Positions 24,785-31,871 of a stretch of DNA of 38,398 nt are shown piece by piece. The stretch's first letter is position 1. The number at the start of each line of letters is the position of its first letter. The stretch is from Anaerolineae bacterium (GTDB lineage: Bacteria > Chloroflexota > Anaerolineae > Anaerolineales > Villigracilaceae): NCBI GenBank assembly GCA_021324435.1, contig JAJPIZ010000015.1, positions 1 through 38,398 of the forward strand. The letters run 5' to 3'. A program made the position numbers and the translations under genes. Below the pieces are notes generated by a model. The model ran no database searches and had not been told where the DNA came from. It saw nothing but the letters and a program-made list of their open reading frames with translations.

Positions 24785-25531
24785 TTATTCCTTCATCTTC
24801 ACCAAGAACAGTGTGCTCCCGTCCATCTCCTGTGACTTCATCTCGAATTGATCTTTCAGACTCTTGATCAACCGCGAAAGTTGACGCTGGCCATACGTGC
24901 GCGGGTCGAAGCCGGGATCGAGTTGGTAGAGGGCGTTGCCCATCAAGTCCAATCGCGCCCAGCCGTCTTCCTGCACGGCCATGTCGAAGGCTTGTTCGAG
25001 CAGGGGCATGGGGTCCGCCTCGGATTTGGGCTTTTGATGATTCGTCTTCTGCGAGCGGCGCGGTTTCTTTTTTTCGGGGACGAGGTTCTCAGTGTAGACA
25101 AAGACGTCGCAGGCGTTGACAAAAGGCTTGGGCGTTTTCTTCTCTCCAATTCCCATCACAAAGATACCGGTCTCGCGGATGCGGGTGGCGAGTCGCGTGT
25201 AATCGCTGTCGGAGGAAACGAGGCAGAAGCCATCCACCACGCCGGAATGCAGGATGTCCATGGCGTCTATGATCATCGCGCTGTCGGTGGCGTTCTTGCC
25301 GATGGTGTAGCGAAACTGCTGAATGGGTTGGAAGGCGTGGAAGTTGAGCGTCTCCTTCCACGAATTCATGTTGACCGTCGTCCAATCCCCGTAGATGCGC
25401 CGCACCGTGACCTGCCCATAGCGGGCGGCCTCCACCAGCATTTGCGGAAGCAGGGAGGACTGGGCGTTGTCGCCGTCAATCAACATGGCGATTTTGTGGC
25501 GCGGCAGGTTTGTCAGGTTTTCATCGGTCAT
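24785..25531 (-). CDS. NYN-domain (PIN-like) putative RNase with C-terminal OST-HTH/LOTUS-like domain
   Basis: The protein is 248 residues from MTDENLTNLP. The NYN domain (about 12-150) shows IAMLIDGDNAQ, RRIYGDW, KNATDSAMIIDAMDILHSG, VDGFCLVSSDSDYTRLA and IFVMGIG, with the acidic residues expected for a Mg-dependent nuclease. A basic linker (KKKPRRSQK) leads to a C-terminal winged-helix-like domain (about 180-245) with WARLDLMGNALYQLDPGFDPRTYG, typical of OST-HTH/LOTUS modules. The arrangement matches LabA/DUF88-type proteins, probable RNases. The start is ATG 25531 because a TATAAT lies 7 nt upstream; the two earlier in-frame ATGs would be upstream of or inside that -10 box. Confidence 0.87.
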   Translation of the reverse strand: MTDENLTNLPRHKIAMLIDGDNAQSSLLPQMLVEAARYGQVTVRRIYGDWTTVNMNSWKETLNFHAFQPIQQFRYTIGKNATDSAMIIDAMDILHSGVVDGFCLVSSDSDYTRLATRIRETGIFVMGIGEKKTPKPFVNACDVFVYTENLVPEKKKPRRSQKTNHQKPKSEADPMPLLEQAFDMAVQEDGWARLDLMGNALYQLDPGFDPRTYGQRQLSRLIKSLKDQFEMKSQEMDGSTLFLVKMKE

Positions 25532-25538
25532 GGCTCTC

Positions 25539-25544
25539 ATTATA
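25539..25544 (-). promoter_or_regulatory. -10 box 7 nt before the NYN gene start (leaderless candidate)
   Basis: Minus strand TATAAT (25544-25539), then GAGAGCC, then ATG at 25531. Transcription would start at or next to the ATG. No good -35 or Shine-Dalgarno is visible. Confidence 0.5.
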
Positions 25545-25553
25545 CTATCCAAC

Positions 25554-25596
25554 ATGTCGTTGCGAGCGGCTTCTCGCTAGCGGCGTATTGCGATCC
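25554..25596. repeat. Partial or degenerate copy of repeat family A
   Basis: The segment starts ATGTCGTTGCGAG like copies 2 and 3, then diverges (CGGCTTCTCGCTAGCGG). Only one end of the element is recognisable. Confidence 0.45.
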
Positions 25597-25718
25597 AAGA
25601 AAGTGTCGAAACCGGCGATTTGGCTTTAAGAACGACCCCTAATGCTCTTCTCGCGCGACTTATTCTTTGAGCGTTTTTGCGTTCATCCATTTTGAAAGGC
25701 AATTACAAGACAAGTTTT

Positions 25719-25738
25719 GTCTGAATTCAGACTATAAT
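25719..25738 (+). promoter_or_regulatory. 14-bp perfect palindrome abutting a consensus -10 box
   Basis: GTCTGAATTCAGAC (25719-25732) is a perfect palindrome and is followed immediately by TATAAT (25733-25738). It occupies the -10/-35 spacer of the promoter of the gene at 25777; no good -35 is seen. This is the layout of a repressor operator or of an activator that replaces the -35. Confidence 0.6.
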
Positions 25739-25776
25739 CACAGCCGCACGCTATCTTCGAACTCAGAGAAAAAGGG

Positions 25777-27108
25777 ATGCGAGAGAGACTCCTGCAATTG
25801 TTTCGTTTAAAGACGGGCGAGTTAGGCCTGGTGCTTGCGTTGGGGGGCATTCTGTTTGCCAACTACGCGGCGATGGGTATCACCAAAGTCGTTTCGGTGA
25901 GCGGCTTTTTGAGCGAAGTGAAAGACCATTACATCCTCCTGGTCTGGGCAGTAGATATGGTTCTGCTGATCCTCGCCACCGGTTTGCAATCGCTGGTCGT
26001 GGACCGCTTCGACCGCGTCAAACTGATGATCGTTGTCCTGCTGGTCTTCACCGGTCTGTACGCGCTCCTGCCGCTGGCGTTTCTGTTTAAATCCTTTCCG
26101 CTTTCGATTGCTTACACATTGATCTATCTGCTCAACGACCAGCAATGGCGTTTCTTCCCGGTCGTGTTTTGGATTCTGGTCAACGACATCTATGATCCCG
26201 CCGCGGGTCGCCGCCTCCTGCCCGTGATCGGCAACTTCGCTTTCTTTGGGACCATCATCGGCCTCGGCGTGGCTGGCCTGGATGCGCGCCTGCAATTCGG
26301 CGCGGTGAAATTGTTATATCTAAACGCGGCGATCTTCTTTGCCGGTTCCATCATTGCTTATTTCGGCCTCCGCAAAGTGCAGATCGTCAGCGCGACGCGC
26401 ACGGGCGTTTCGATGCAGGAGACTTTCAAAGAAGGCTGGGATTTCATCAAAACCGTTCCGGCTTTTGCGTATCTCGCGCTGGGGATGCTGGCCGCGGGGG
26501 CGGTGATGACGGTTCTGCTTTATGATGCCCTCTCGGACGCAAAACTGGATTTGGGAAACGGTTTCCAGGCGTTCTATGCAAACTATAACCTGCTGATCGC
26601 CGTCGGCTCGATTCTTATCCAGACGTTGGCCGGGCGCGTGATCGAAAAACTGAGTCTCAAGAATAGTTTTCTCATCCAACCTTTCATCATGCTGGCTTCT
26701 TCGGTGATGAACTTCTTTATCCCCGGCTTTCTCAGCAGCGCCTCCGCGCAGGGCGTGGCGCGCGTGACCTATGAGACGGTTGATTTGTCCAACCGCAAAG
26801 CATTTCAGGCTATGGTCCCAAATGAGAAGCGCGGACGCGTCAGTATGTTCATTGACAGTTATCTCCCCTCGCTCGGAACCATCCTCGGGAGTTTGATCAC
26901 GTTCGGGATCATCGCGGCCGGTTTGGGTCTGGGTTTGAAGCGGGACGTTTATACGTTGATCTATCTCGGTGTCGGAGTCGCGCTGGCCGTGCTGGCAGTC
27001 TGGGCCGCGTTGCTCGTCCGCAAGACGTATGAAGAAAGCATGTTGAACTGGCAATTGAAACGCCGTACGCGCGGTTCGTCGGGCGTGCTCGATAAATTGG
27101 AATTTTAG
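25777..27108 (+). CDS. Npt1/Npt2-type (ATP/ADP translocase-like) membrane transporter
   Basis: The 443-residue membrane protein has about twelve hydrophobic helices. A short cytoplasmic N-terminus (RERLLQLFRLKTGELG) precedes the first helix; a basic tail (KRRTRGSSG) ends it. Its look is that of the major-facilitator-related nucleotide transporter group (Npt, ADP/ATP translocase-like) found also in free-living bacteria: FFPVVFWILVNDIYDPAAGRRLLPVIGNFAFFGTIIG, and VDLSNRKAFQAMVPNEKRGRVSMFIDSYLPSLG in the second half. Whether nucleotides are the substrate in free-living bacteria is unknown. The start has AAAGGG a few bases before it. It is the first gene of a three-gene unit, 13 bp before a GNAT-like gene. 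Confidence 0.65.
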   Translation: MRERLLQLFRLKTGELGLVLALGGILFANYAAMGITKVVSVSGFLSEVKDHYILLVWAVDMVLLILATGLQSLVVDRFDRVKLMIVVLLVFTGLYALLPLAFLFKSFPLSIAYTLIYLLNDQQWRFFPVVFWILVNDIYDPAAGRRLLPVIGNFAFFGTIIGLGVAGLDARLQFGAVKLLYLNAAIFFAGSIIAYFGLRKVQIVSATRTGVSMQETFKEGWDFIKTVPAFAYLALGMLAAGAVMTVLLYDALSDAKLDLGNGFQAFYANYNLLIAVGSILIQTLAGRVIEKLSLKNSFLIQPFIMLASSVMNFFIPGFLSSASAQGVARVTYETVDLSNRKAFQAMVPNEKRGRVSMFIDSYLPSLGTILGSLITFGIIAAGLGLGLKRDVYTLIYLGVGVALAVLAVWAALLVRKTYEESMLNWQLKRRTRGSSGVLDKLEF

Positions 27109-27121
27109 ACGTGGAGAATTG

Positions 27122-27868
27122 ATGCCCGCCAGATTGATTCGAGAGGAAGGCCCTGCCAAAGTCTGGTCTCTGCTTGGGTCGCGCGATACTGCGCGCGTCG
27201 AGGCCATGCTTGGACTGTACGCGAAACTTTTTCCGCAGTACGCGCATTACGTCCCGCGCATGAGGCGGCGAGCAGAGTTTGGTGAAGAGCGCCGCGCCGG
27301 GCACGTTGTCCACTACTGGCTGGTCGAAGTGGATGGACGGCCCGCCGCGCTCCGCACCTTTCGTTATGTGCGCGGACGGCATGTGGGCCTGGCTCACGCG
27401 CTGGCTGTGGACCCGGCGTATCGCGCAGTGACCGTGGGCGGTCAGCGTCTCTCGATGTTTTTAGTCCACGCCTGCCTCGATCAGATCATCGCTGATTCAA
27501 AGCGGTTGGGCGATGAGGCCGCGCTGGGCATGGTCAATGAAGTAGAGTCGCCGCATTTGATGGAGCATTACAAACGCAATGGCATTTTGGAACTCCCCGT
27601 CAAATATGTGGAGCCGGTGTTCCCGGCGGAGAACGACGCGCGCACGCGCGAGCAGGAAATCGCGCTCGTCCATTTTGCTCCGATGTTCCTGGGCTTTCTG
27701 CCGGATGCCTTGCTTGGAATTCGAACGTATACAAGTGAAATGATCAGCAACTTTGCTTTGGCTTTTCTTGTGGATCATTATGGCCTGCCCGCGGAACATC
27801 CGCGGGTTCAGGCTGTGCTTGAATCTATTCCGGTTTTATCTCAGGAGGCAGCATGGAAGCGGCAATGA
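27122..27868 (+). CDS. GNAT-like acyltransferase-fold protein, unknown function
   Basis: The protein is 248 residues from ATG 27122 (GGAG 5 nt before; a TTG one codon earlier is an alternative). The middle section looks like a GNAT core: VHYWLVEVDGRPAALRTFRYV, LAHALAVDPAYRAVTVGGQRLSMFLV (region of the acetyl-CoA pyrophosphate loop, but without the usual R/Q-x-x-G-x-G/A pattern) and ALGMVNEVESPHLMEHYKRNGI. No specific substrate is suggested. The start follows the transporter by 13 bp, and its end overlaps the next gene by 16 bp, so the three are likely one operon. The family call is tentative. Confidence 0.55.
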   Translation: MPARLIREEGPAKVWSLLGSRDTARVEAMLGLYAKLFPQYAHYVPRMRRRAEFGEERRAGHVVHYWLVEVDGRPAALRTFRYVRGRHVGLAHALAVDPAYRAVTVGGQRLSMFLVHACLDQIIADSKRLGDEAALGMVNEVESPHLMEHYKRNGILELPVKYVEPVFPAENDARTREQEIALVHFAPMFLGFLPDALLGIRTYTSEMISNFALAFLVDHYGLPAEHPRVQAVLESIPVLSQEAAWKRQ

Positions 27869-28947
27869 CAGTGGATCGAAGAAGGAATCGTTATGTCAGT
27901 TTGCGGGTCAAGATATTCATCGGATTCATTATGATCTTCACGCCGGTGTTCATCGCGAGTTACTATTGGTTCTATCAGTACACAACCGCGCGTGTGTTCA
28001 AGACCATCTCCGATAAATTGGTGAATACGATCAACGGCGCGGTGGCGGGGATGGACACCGACGGCTTCGTCAAACTTTATCAGGAGGAGTCCGCGTCCAA
28101 CCCGGACTGTTCGCCTTCCACCGGTAACGCGAAAGGATACTACCCCGAAAATAATCCGTTATACATCGCGCACGAAAACTGGCTTCGCACGGTTCAAGAG
28201 ATTGCCTCCTCTGCTCCTCCGGATGATCCTTACAACATTCGCATTTATACCTATGTCAAAGGGCCGGGGGCCGGCGATATTGTTGCAGTTGGGAGCACGG
28301 GATATTTCCGCAACCCGCGCGGCGGATTCAAGTTCTGCGAGATGTATAACTCACAGGGCAAAACACAAATTGCCGACGGCTTGGTTCGCCGCGTAGACCG
28401 CTGGACCATCTATACCGATAAATATGGAAGCTGGATCACCACTTACGAGCCGATCACGGATAAGAACGGACAGAACGTCGGCGCCATCGGCGTGGATATG
28501 CCGGCGGGTTATGTGAATGAGGTAAGGCAGGGCATCCTCGTCAGCGGAGCGATCGCGTTCGTAATCAGTTATATTTTTATCTTCTTCCTGGTGTACTGGC
28601 TTTCGGGCTTGTTGACGCGGCCCATCACTTCGCTGGCAGGCGTGGCGAAAGACATTGGCGAGGGGCATTATGAGCAGGAATGGACCCAAGTGGAAAAGCG
28701 CGATTCCTTCCGCGACGAGATTGATACGCTGACCAGTGTGTTCCGGGCCATGGTCGAGAAAGTAGCCGAGCGCGAAAAATCCCTGCGCGCCCGCGTGGCT
28801 CAGTTGGAGATCATGATAGATAACTCCAAGCTGGCGACCCAGGTACAGGAGATCGTAGATAGCGATTTCTTCCAGGATCTGAAATCCAAGGTTCAAGATA
28901 TGCGAAGCCGCTTCAAAGATCAGCCGGACGAGACGAAGAAAAAATAG
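27853..28947 (+). CDS. Cache-HAMP membrane receptor without output domain
   Basis: The protein is 364 residues from ATG 27853 (AGGAGG 5 nt upstream, inside the previous gene). It has a basic cytoplasmic start, membrane helix 1 (about 19-42), an extracytoplasmic sensor region (43-228) with PAS/Cache-like wording (GSWITTYEPITDKNGQNVGAIGVDMP), helix 2 (229-251), a HAMP domain (252-305, beginning TRPITSLAGVAKDIGEGHY) and a C-terminal coiled coil (305-364). There is no kinase, methyl-accepting, cyclase or GGDEF domain, and the gene ends at a real stop followed by a terminator. It must signal by partner contact or act as a co-receptor. Neighbours suggest a link with the transporter. Confidence 0.8.
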   Translation: MEAAMTVDRRRNRYVSLRVKIFIGFIMIFTPVFIASYYWFYQYTTARVFKTISDKLVNTINGAVAGMDTDGFVKLYQEESASNPDCSPSTGNAKGYYPENNPLYIAHENWLRTVQEIASSAPPDDPYNIRIYTYVKGPGAGDIVAVGSTGYFRNPRGGFKFCEMYNSQGKTQIADGLVRRVDRWTIYTDKYGSWITTYEPITDKNGQNVGAIGVDMPAGYVNEVRQGILVSGAIAFVISYIFIFFLVYWLSGLLTRPITSLAGVAKDIGEGHYEQEWTQVEKRDSFRDEIDTLTSVFRAMVEKVAEREKSLRARVAQLEIMIDNSKLATQVQEIVDSDFFQDLKSKVQDMRSRFKDQPDETKKK

Positions 28948-28954
28948 TTGACCC

Positions 28955-28980
28955 AATCCCCGCCGCAAGACGGGGATTTT
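28955..28980 (+). terminator. Intrinsic terminator
   Basis: AATCCCCG (28955-28962) pairs with CGGGGATT (28971-28978) around an 8-nt loop and ends in a T run. Confidence 0.82.
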
Positions 28981-28991
28981 CTTTACCAAAT

Positions 28992-29035
28992 CTTTATAAA
29001 GGCTTCATAACCCCTTCAATCACCGCGGCTAGACT
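28992..29035 (+). promoter_or_regulatory. Three tandem 11-bp repeats over the -35 region, with a -10 box
   Basis: CTTTATAAAGG (28992-29002), CTTCATAACCC (29003-29013) and CTTCAATCACC (29014-29024) are direct repeats in exact 11-bp register. TAGACT (29030-29035) is a likely -10, so the repeats occupy the -35 position. OmpR/PhoB-type regulators bind such 11-bp tandem repeats. An OmpR-type regulator is encoded one gene downstream. Confidence 0.6.
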
Positions 29036-29065
29036 GTGGTCATAACTTGTTTCAAAGGAGACGAA

Positions 29066-29872
29066 ATGAACAACACATTGAAAACGATTTTGATTGTCGT
29101 GGCAATCGTGGTCGTGGCGGGCGGGCTATTCTTTGCGGGTCAAGTCTATGGCCGCTGGCAGAATGGATTGCAGACCGGCTACTGGGGAATGCCCATGATG
29201 CAGGGCTATCGCTGGAACGGAAATGCCAATCAACCCAGCTATGGCCGCGGACCCATGATGGGCGGACGTGGTTATGGCCCGATGATGGGTGGAGGCTATG
29301 GCCCGGGCCCTGCTGCGAATGCCCAACCGCTGACGGTGGACGAGGCGAAACAGGCCGCGCAGAAATATGTGGATAGCCTCAACATCAGCGATTTGAGTTT
29401 GGGCGAGGTGATGATCTTTGACAATAATGCCTATGTTGTAGTCAAAGAGACCAGCACGGGCATGGGCGCGTTCGAACTGCTGGTTGATCCGGTCTCGAAG
29501 ATCGCTTATCCCGAACACGGTCCGAACATGATGTGGAATCTCAAATATGGTGGAATCAATCACGGCGGCATGATGGGCGGACGCGGCTCGATGATGGGCG
29601 GCTACGGTTGGAATTCGACCAATACTGTTCCATCAAACATATCCGCTGAGATGCCCGTCAGCGCAGATCAGGCTGTGAGCGATGCCCAGGCTTATCTCGA
29701 TAAATATCTGCCCGGCGCAACAGCCGCAACCGATCCAACAAAGTTTTATGGCTATTACACGCTTGACTTCTCGAAGGACGGCAAGATTGCCGGCATGCTG
29801 AGCGTGAACGGATACTCCGGCCAGGTTTTCCTCCATACCTGGCATGGGACCTTCATCGAGGAAGCGGAATAG
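29066..29872 (+). CDS. Membrane-anchored Met/Gly-rich PepSY-like protein
   Basis: The protein is 268 residues from ATG 29066 (AAGGAG before it). A single N-terminal membrane helix (about 6-27) is followed by a Met/Gly/Tyr-rich segment (GMPMMQG, GRGPMMGGRGYGPMMGGGYGPG, 41-82). A PepSY-like region (about 88-165: PLTVDEAKQAAQKYVDSL...VVVKETSTGMGAFELLVDP) leads to a second Met-rich stretch (MMGGRGSMMGGYGW) and a second PepSY-like region (about 200-268). Clustered methionines are typical of copper(I)/silver(I) binding or handling proteins outside the membrane. The two-component genes downstream, with a Met-rich sensor, suggest a metal-stress role (inference). A terminator separates it from the regulator gene. 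Confidence 0.75.
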   Translation: MNNTLKTILIVVAIVVVAGGLFFAGQVYGRWQNGLQTGYWGMPMMQGYRWNGNANQPSYGRGPMMGGRGYGPMMGGGYGPGPAANAQPLTVDEAKQAAQKYVDSLNISDLSLGEVMIFDNNAYVVVKETSTGMGAFELLVDPVSKIAYPEHGPNMMWNLKYGGINHGGMMGGRGSMMGGYGWNSTNTVPSNISAEMPVSADQAVSDAQAYLDKYLPGATAATDPTKFYGYYTLDFSKDGKIAGMLSVNGYSGQVFLHTWHGTFIEEAE

Positions 29873-29881
29873 TCCATCAGG

Positions 29882-29916
29882 AAAATTGGAGCCGCGAATT
29901 TCGCGGCTCCAATTTT
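29882..29916 (+). terminator. Intrinsic terminator, 16-bp perfect stem
   Basis: AAAATTGGAGCCGCGA (29882-29897) pairs perfectly with 29901-29916 around loop ATT; the right arm ends TTTT. The -35 region of the following gene must lie inside this hairpin. Confidence 0.88.
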
Positions 29917-29921
29917 GCAGG

Positions 29922-29927
29922 TACAAT
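29922..29927 (+). promoter_or_regulatory. -10 box 6 nt before the response regulator start (leaderless candidate)
   Basis: TACAAT (29922-29927), then CTGATT, then ATG at 29934. There is no Shine-Dalgarno; the -35 is weak and inside the terminator stem. Confidence 0.48.
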
Positions 29928-29933
29928 CTGATT

Positions 29934-30623
29934 ATGTCCAGCGCAAAAATCCTTGTGATTGACGACGAGCCAAGCATTGTTAACCTGGTGACGGCCTATC
30001 TAAAGCCGGAAGGCTATGAAGTTTTCACGGCAACCGATGGAACATCAGGCTTGAAAGCCGCGCACGCGTTCAAGCCCGATCTCGTCATTTTGGATGTGAT
30101 GCTCCCCGGTATGGACGGATTGGAACTGCTTTCACGCCTGCGACGCGAATCACAGGTTTATGTAATTTTGCTGACAGCCAAAACTGAAGAAACAGATAAA
30201 GTTGTCGGCTTGAGCATCGGCGCGGACGATTATGTGACCAAGCCTTTCAGTCCGCGTGAGTTGACGGCGCGGGTCAAGGCGGCGTTGAGGCGCATTCAAA
30301 CGGGAGCCGCTCTCGGGTCCGATGCGAGCGTACTGGCGTTCCGTCATCTGCGCATGGACCTCGGCGCGCGCACGGTCAGCGTGGATGATCGTCCGGTTGA
30401 ATTGACCGCCATCGAATTTGATTTGCTGAAAGCGCTGGTTGAAAATCGCGGGCGCGTTTTATCTCGCGAGCGTCTGCTCGAAAAAGTGTGGGGCGGCGAA
30501 TATTTCGGCGAGCAAAGAGTTGTGGATGTGCATCTCGGCCATGTGCGGCAAAAACTGGGCCGCGGCGACTTGATCGTTACGGTGCGCGGTGTGGGTTATC
30601 GTTTTGAAGATGAAGCATTGTGA
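29934..30623 (+). CDS. OmpR/PhoB-family response regulator
   Basis: The 229-residue protein runs from MSSAKILVIDDEPS; an in-frame ATG 30 codons earlier would read through the previous gene and the terminator. The receiver domain (1-120) has D10/D11, phospho-acceptor D54 in LDVMLPG, LLTAKTEE and the conserved lysine in TKPFSPREL. The C-terminal winged helix (about 135-229) has LTAIEFDLLKALVENRGRVLSRERLLEKVWG and VDVHLGHVRQKLG and ends VRGVGYRFED. The kinase gene follows 6 bp downstream. The probable target is the Met-rich protein gene upstream, whose promoter carries tandem 11-bp repeats. Confidence 0.95.
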   Translation: MSSAKILVIDDEPSIVNLVTAYLKPEGYEVFTATDGTSGLKAAHAFKPDLVILDVMLPGMDGLELLSRLRRESQVYVILLTAKTEETDKVVGLSIGADDYVTKPFSPRELTARVKAALRRIQTGAALGSDASVLAFRHLRMDLGARTVSVDDRPVELTAIEFDLLKALVENRGRVLSRERLLEKVWGGEYFGEQRVVDVHLGHVRQKLGRGDLIVTVRGVGYRFEDEAL

Positions 30624-30629
30624 GGCAGA

Positions 30630-31751
30630 ATGTTTGATGTGATTCGCCGCCATCTCGGCGCAAAACTTCTCGTTTCGTATTTGATCATCATTGCGGTCGG
30701 GTCTTTTGTTTTGATCGCGGCGAGTCAGTTTAATTTGCCCAATGCTTTCAACCATCACATGGGACAGATGAATATGCGCGGCATGGGGCCGATGATGGGC
30801 GAACCGACGGGCATGGCGTTGTATCAGGATTTTCGCGCCGGGTTCAATGAAACGCTTTTTTATGCGGTCAGCGCGGCGGTGGTGATTGCCTTGGTCGTCA
30901 GCCTGTTCTTCAGCCGCAGTATTGTTTCGCCCCTGCGCGCCATGATGACCGCGAGTCAGCGAATCGCGAATGGGAAATATGATGAACGCGTTGATGTACG
31001 GGGCGATGATGAACTGGCCCAGCTCGCGACGCGCTTCAATTTGATGGCGGAGAAACTTGAGCAGGTCGAGTTGATGCGCCGCAGGCTCATCGGCGATGTG
31101 AGTCATGAGTTGCGCACACCGCTCACCGCCATCAAAGGTTCGATGGAAGGATTGATGGACGGCGTTCTGCCGGCCACGCATGAAACCTATCAGCAAATCC
31201 ATGATGAGGCCGACCGATTGAATCGACTCGTGGATGATTTGCAGGAACTCAGCCGCGTCGAAGCGGGCGCGTATCAATTGGACCTTCGCTCGGTGGATGT
31301 TTCTTCACTGGTGAAGACAGTTGCCAAGCGGCTCTCGCCTCAATTCGAATCGAAGCGCATCTCTCTGGACCTTCAACTGGATTCTGACCTTCCGCGCGTC
31401 CACGCTGACGAAGACCGCACTGTGCAGGTGTTGACCAACCTCGTTGGCAACGCGTTACAGTACACGCTCGAGGGGGGTTCGGTTACGCTCTCTGCAACGC
31501 GCGCAGGCAGTGAGGTCCAGATTTCGATTCGAGATACGGGGATTGGAATCCCGCCTGAGCATTTGCCTCACATCTTTGACCGTTTTTATCGAGTTGACAA
31601 ATCGCGGTCGCGCCACGCGGGTGGTGGAAGCGGCATTGGTCTGACAATTGCGCGCGCTTTGGTCGAGGCGCAAGGCGGCCGCATTTGGGTTGAAAGCGAA
31701 GGGGAAAACAAGGGAAGCAAATTTACATTTACCTTGCCTGTCTCGAGTTGA
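30630..31751 (+). CDS. Sensor histidine kinase with Met/His-rich extracytoplasmic loop
   Basis: This 373-residue kinase has helix 1 (about 12-32), a short extracytoplasmic loop (33-76), helix 2 (about 77-95), HAMP (96-148), HisKA with phospho-acceptor H159 (DVSHELRTPL) and a HATPase domain: N box NLVGNALQYT, G1 DTGIGIP, F box FDRFYRVD, G2 GGGSGIGL. The loop carries H42, H43, M44, M47, M49, M52, M55, M56 and M62 in about 20 residues, a composition suited to binding a soft metal ion such as Cu(I) or Ag(I). The same MMG motif occurs in the protein at 29066. GAGG precedes the ATG. Confidence 0.95.
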   Translation: MFDVIRRHLGAKLLVSYLIIIAVGSFVLIAASQFNLPNAFNHHMGQMNMRGMGPMMGEPTGMALYQDFRAGFNETLFYAVSAAVVIALVVSLFFSRSIVSPLRAMMTASQRIANGKYDERVDVRGDDELAQLATRFNLMAEKLEQVELMRRRLIGDVSHELRTPLTAIKGSMEGLMDGVLPATHETYQQIHDEADRLNRLVDDLQELSRVEAGAYQLDLRSVDVSSLVKTVAKRLSPQFESKRISLDLQLDSDLPRVHADEDRTVQVLTNLVGNALQYTLEGGSVTLSATRAGSEVQISIRDTGIGIPPEHLPHIFDRFYRVDKSRSRHAGGGSGIGLTIARALVEAQGGRIWVESEGENKGSKFTFTLPVSS

Positions 31752-31823
31752 CCGCTAACCTTGCTTTCATTTCTGTAAGCCTGTAATTCTCCATAACATT
31801 TTGCAGATAATAACGATAAACAC

Positions 31824-31846
31824 ATTGAATCTGATTCTGATTCAAT
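31824..31846. promoter_or_regulatory. Inverted repeat in the leader of the secreted His-tail protein gene
   Basis: ATTGAATC (31824-31831) and GATTCAAT (31839-31846) are perfect complements around TGATTCT. It lies 26 bp before the TTG start. A GATAAT (31806-31811) just upstream could be the -10, placing the site at or after the transcription start, as for a repressor. Confidence 0.5.
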
Positions 31847-31871
31847 TCCATTCAACCTTCGGAGGTGTGCT

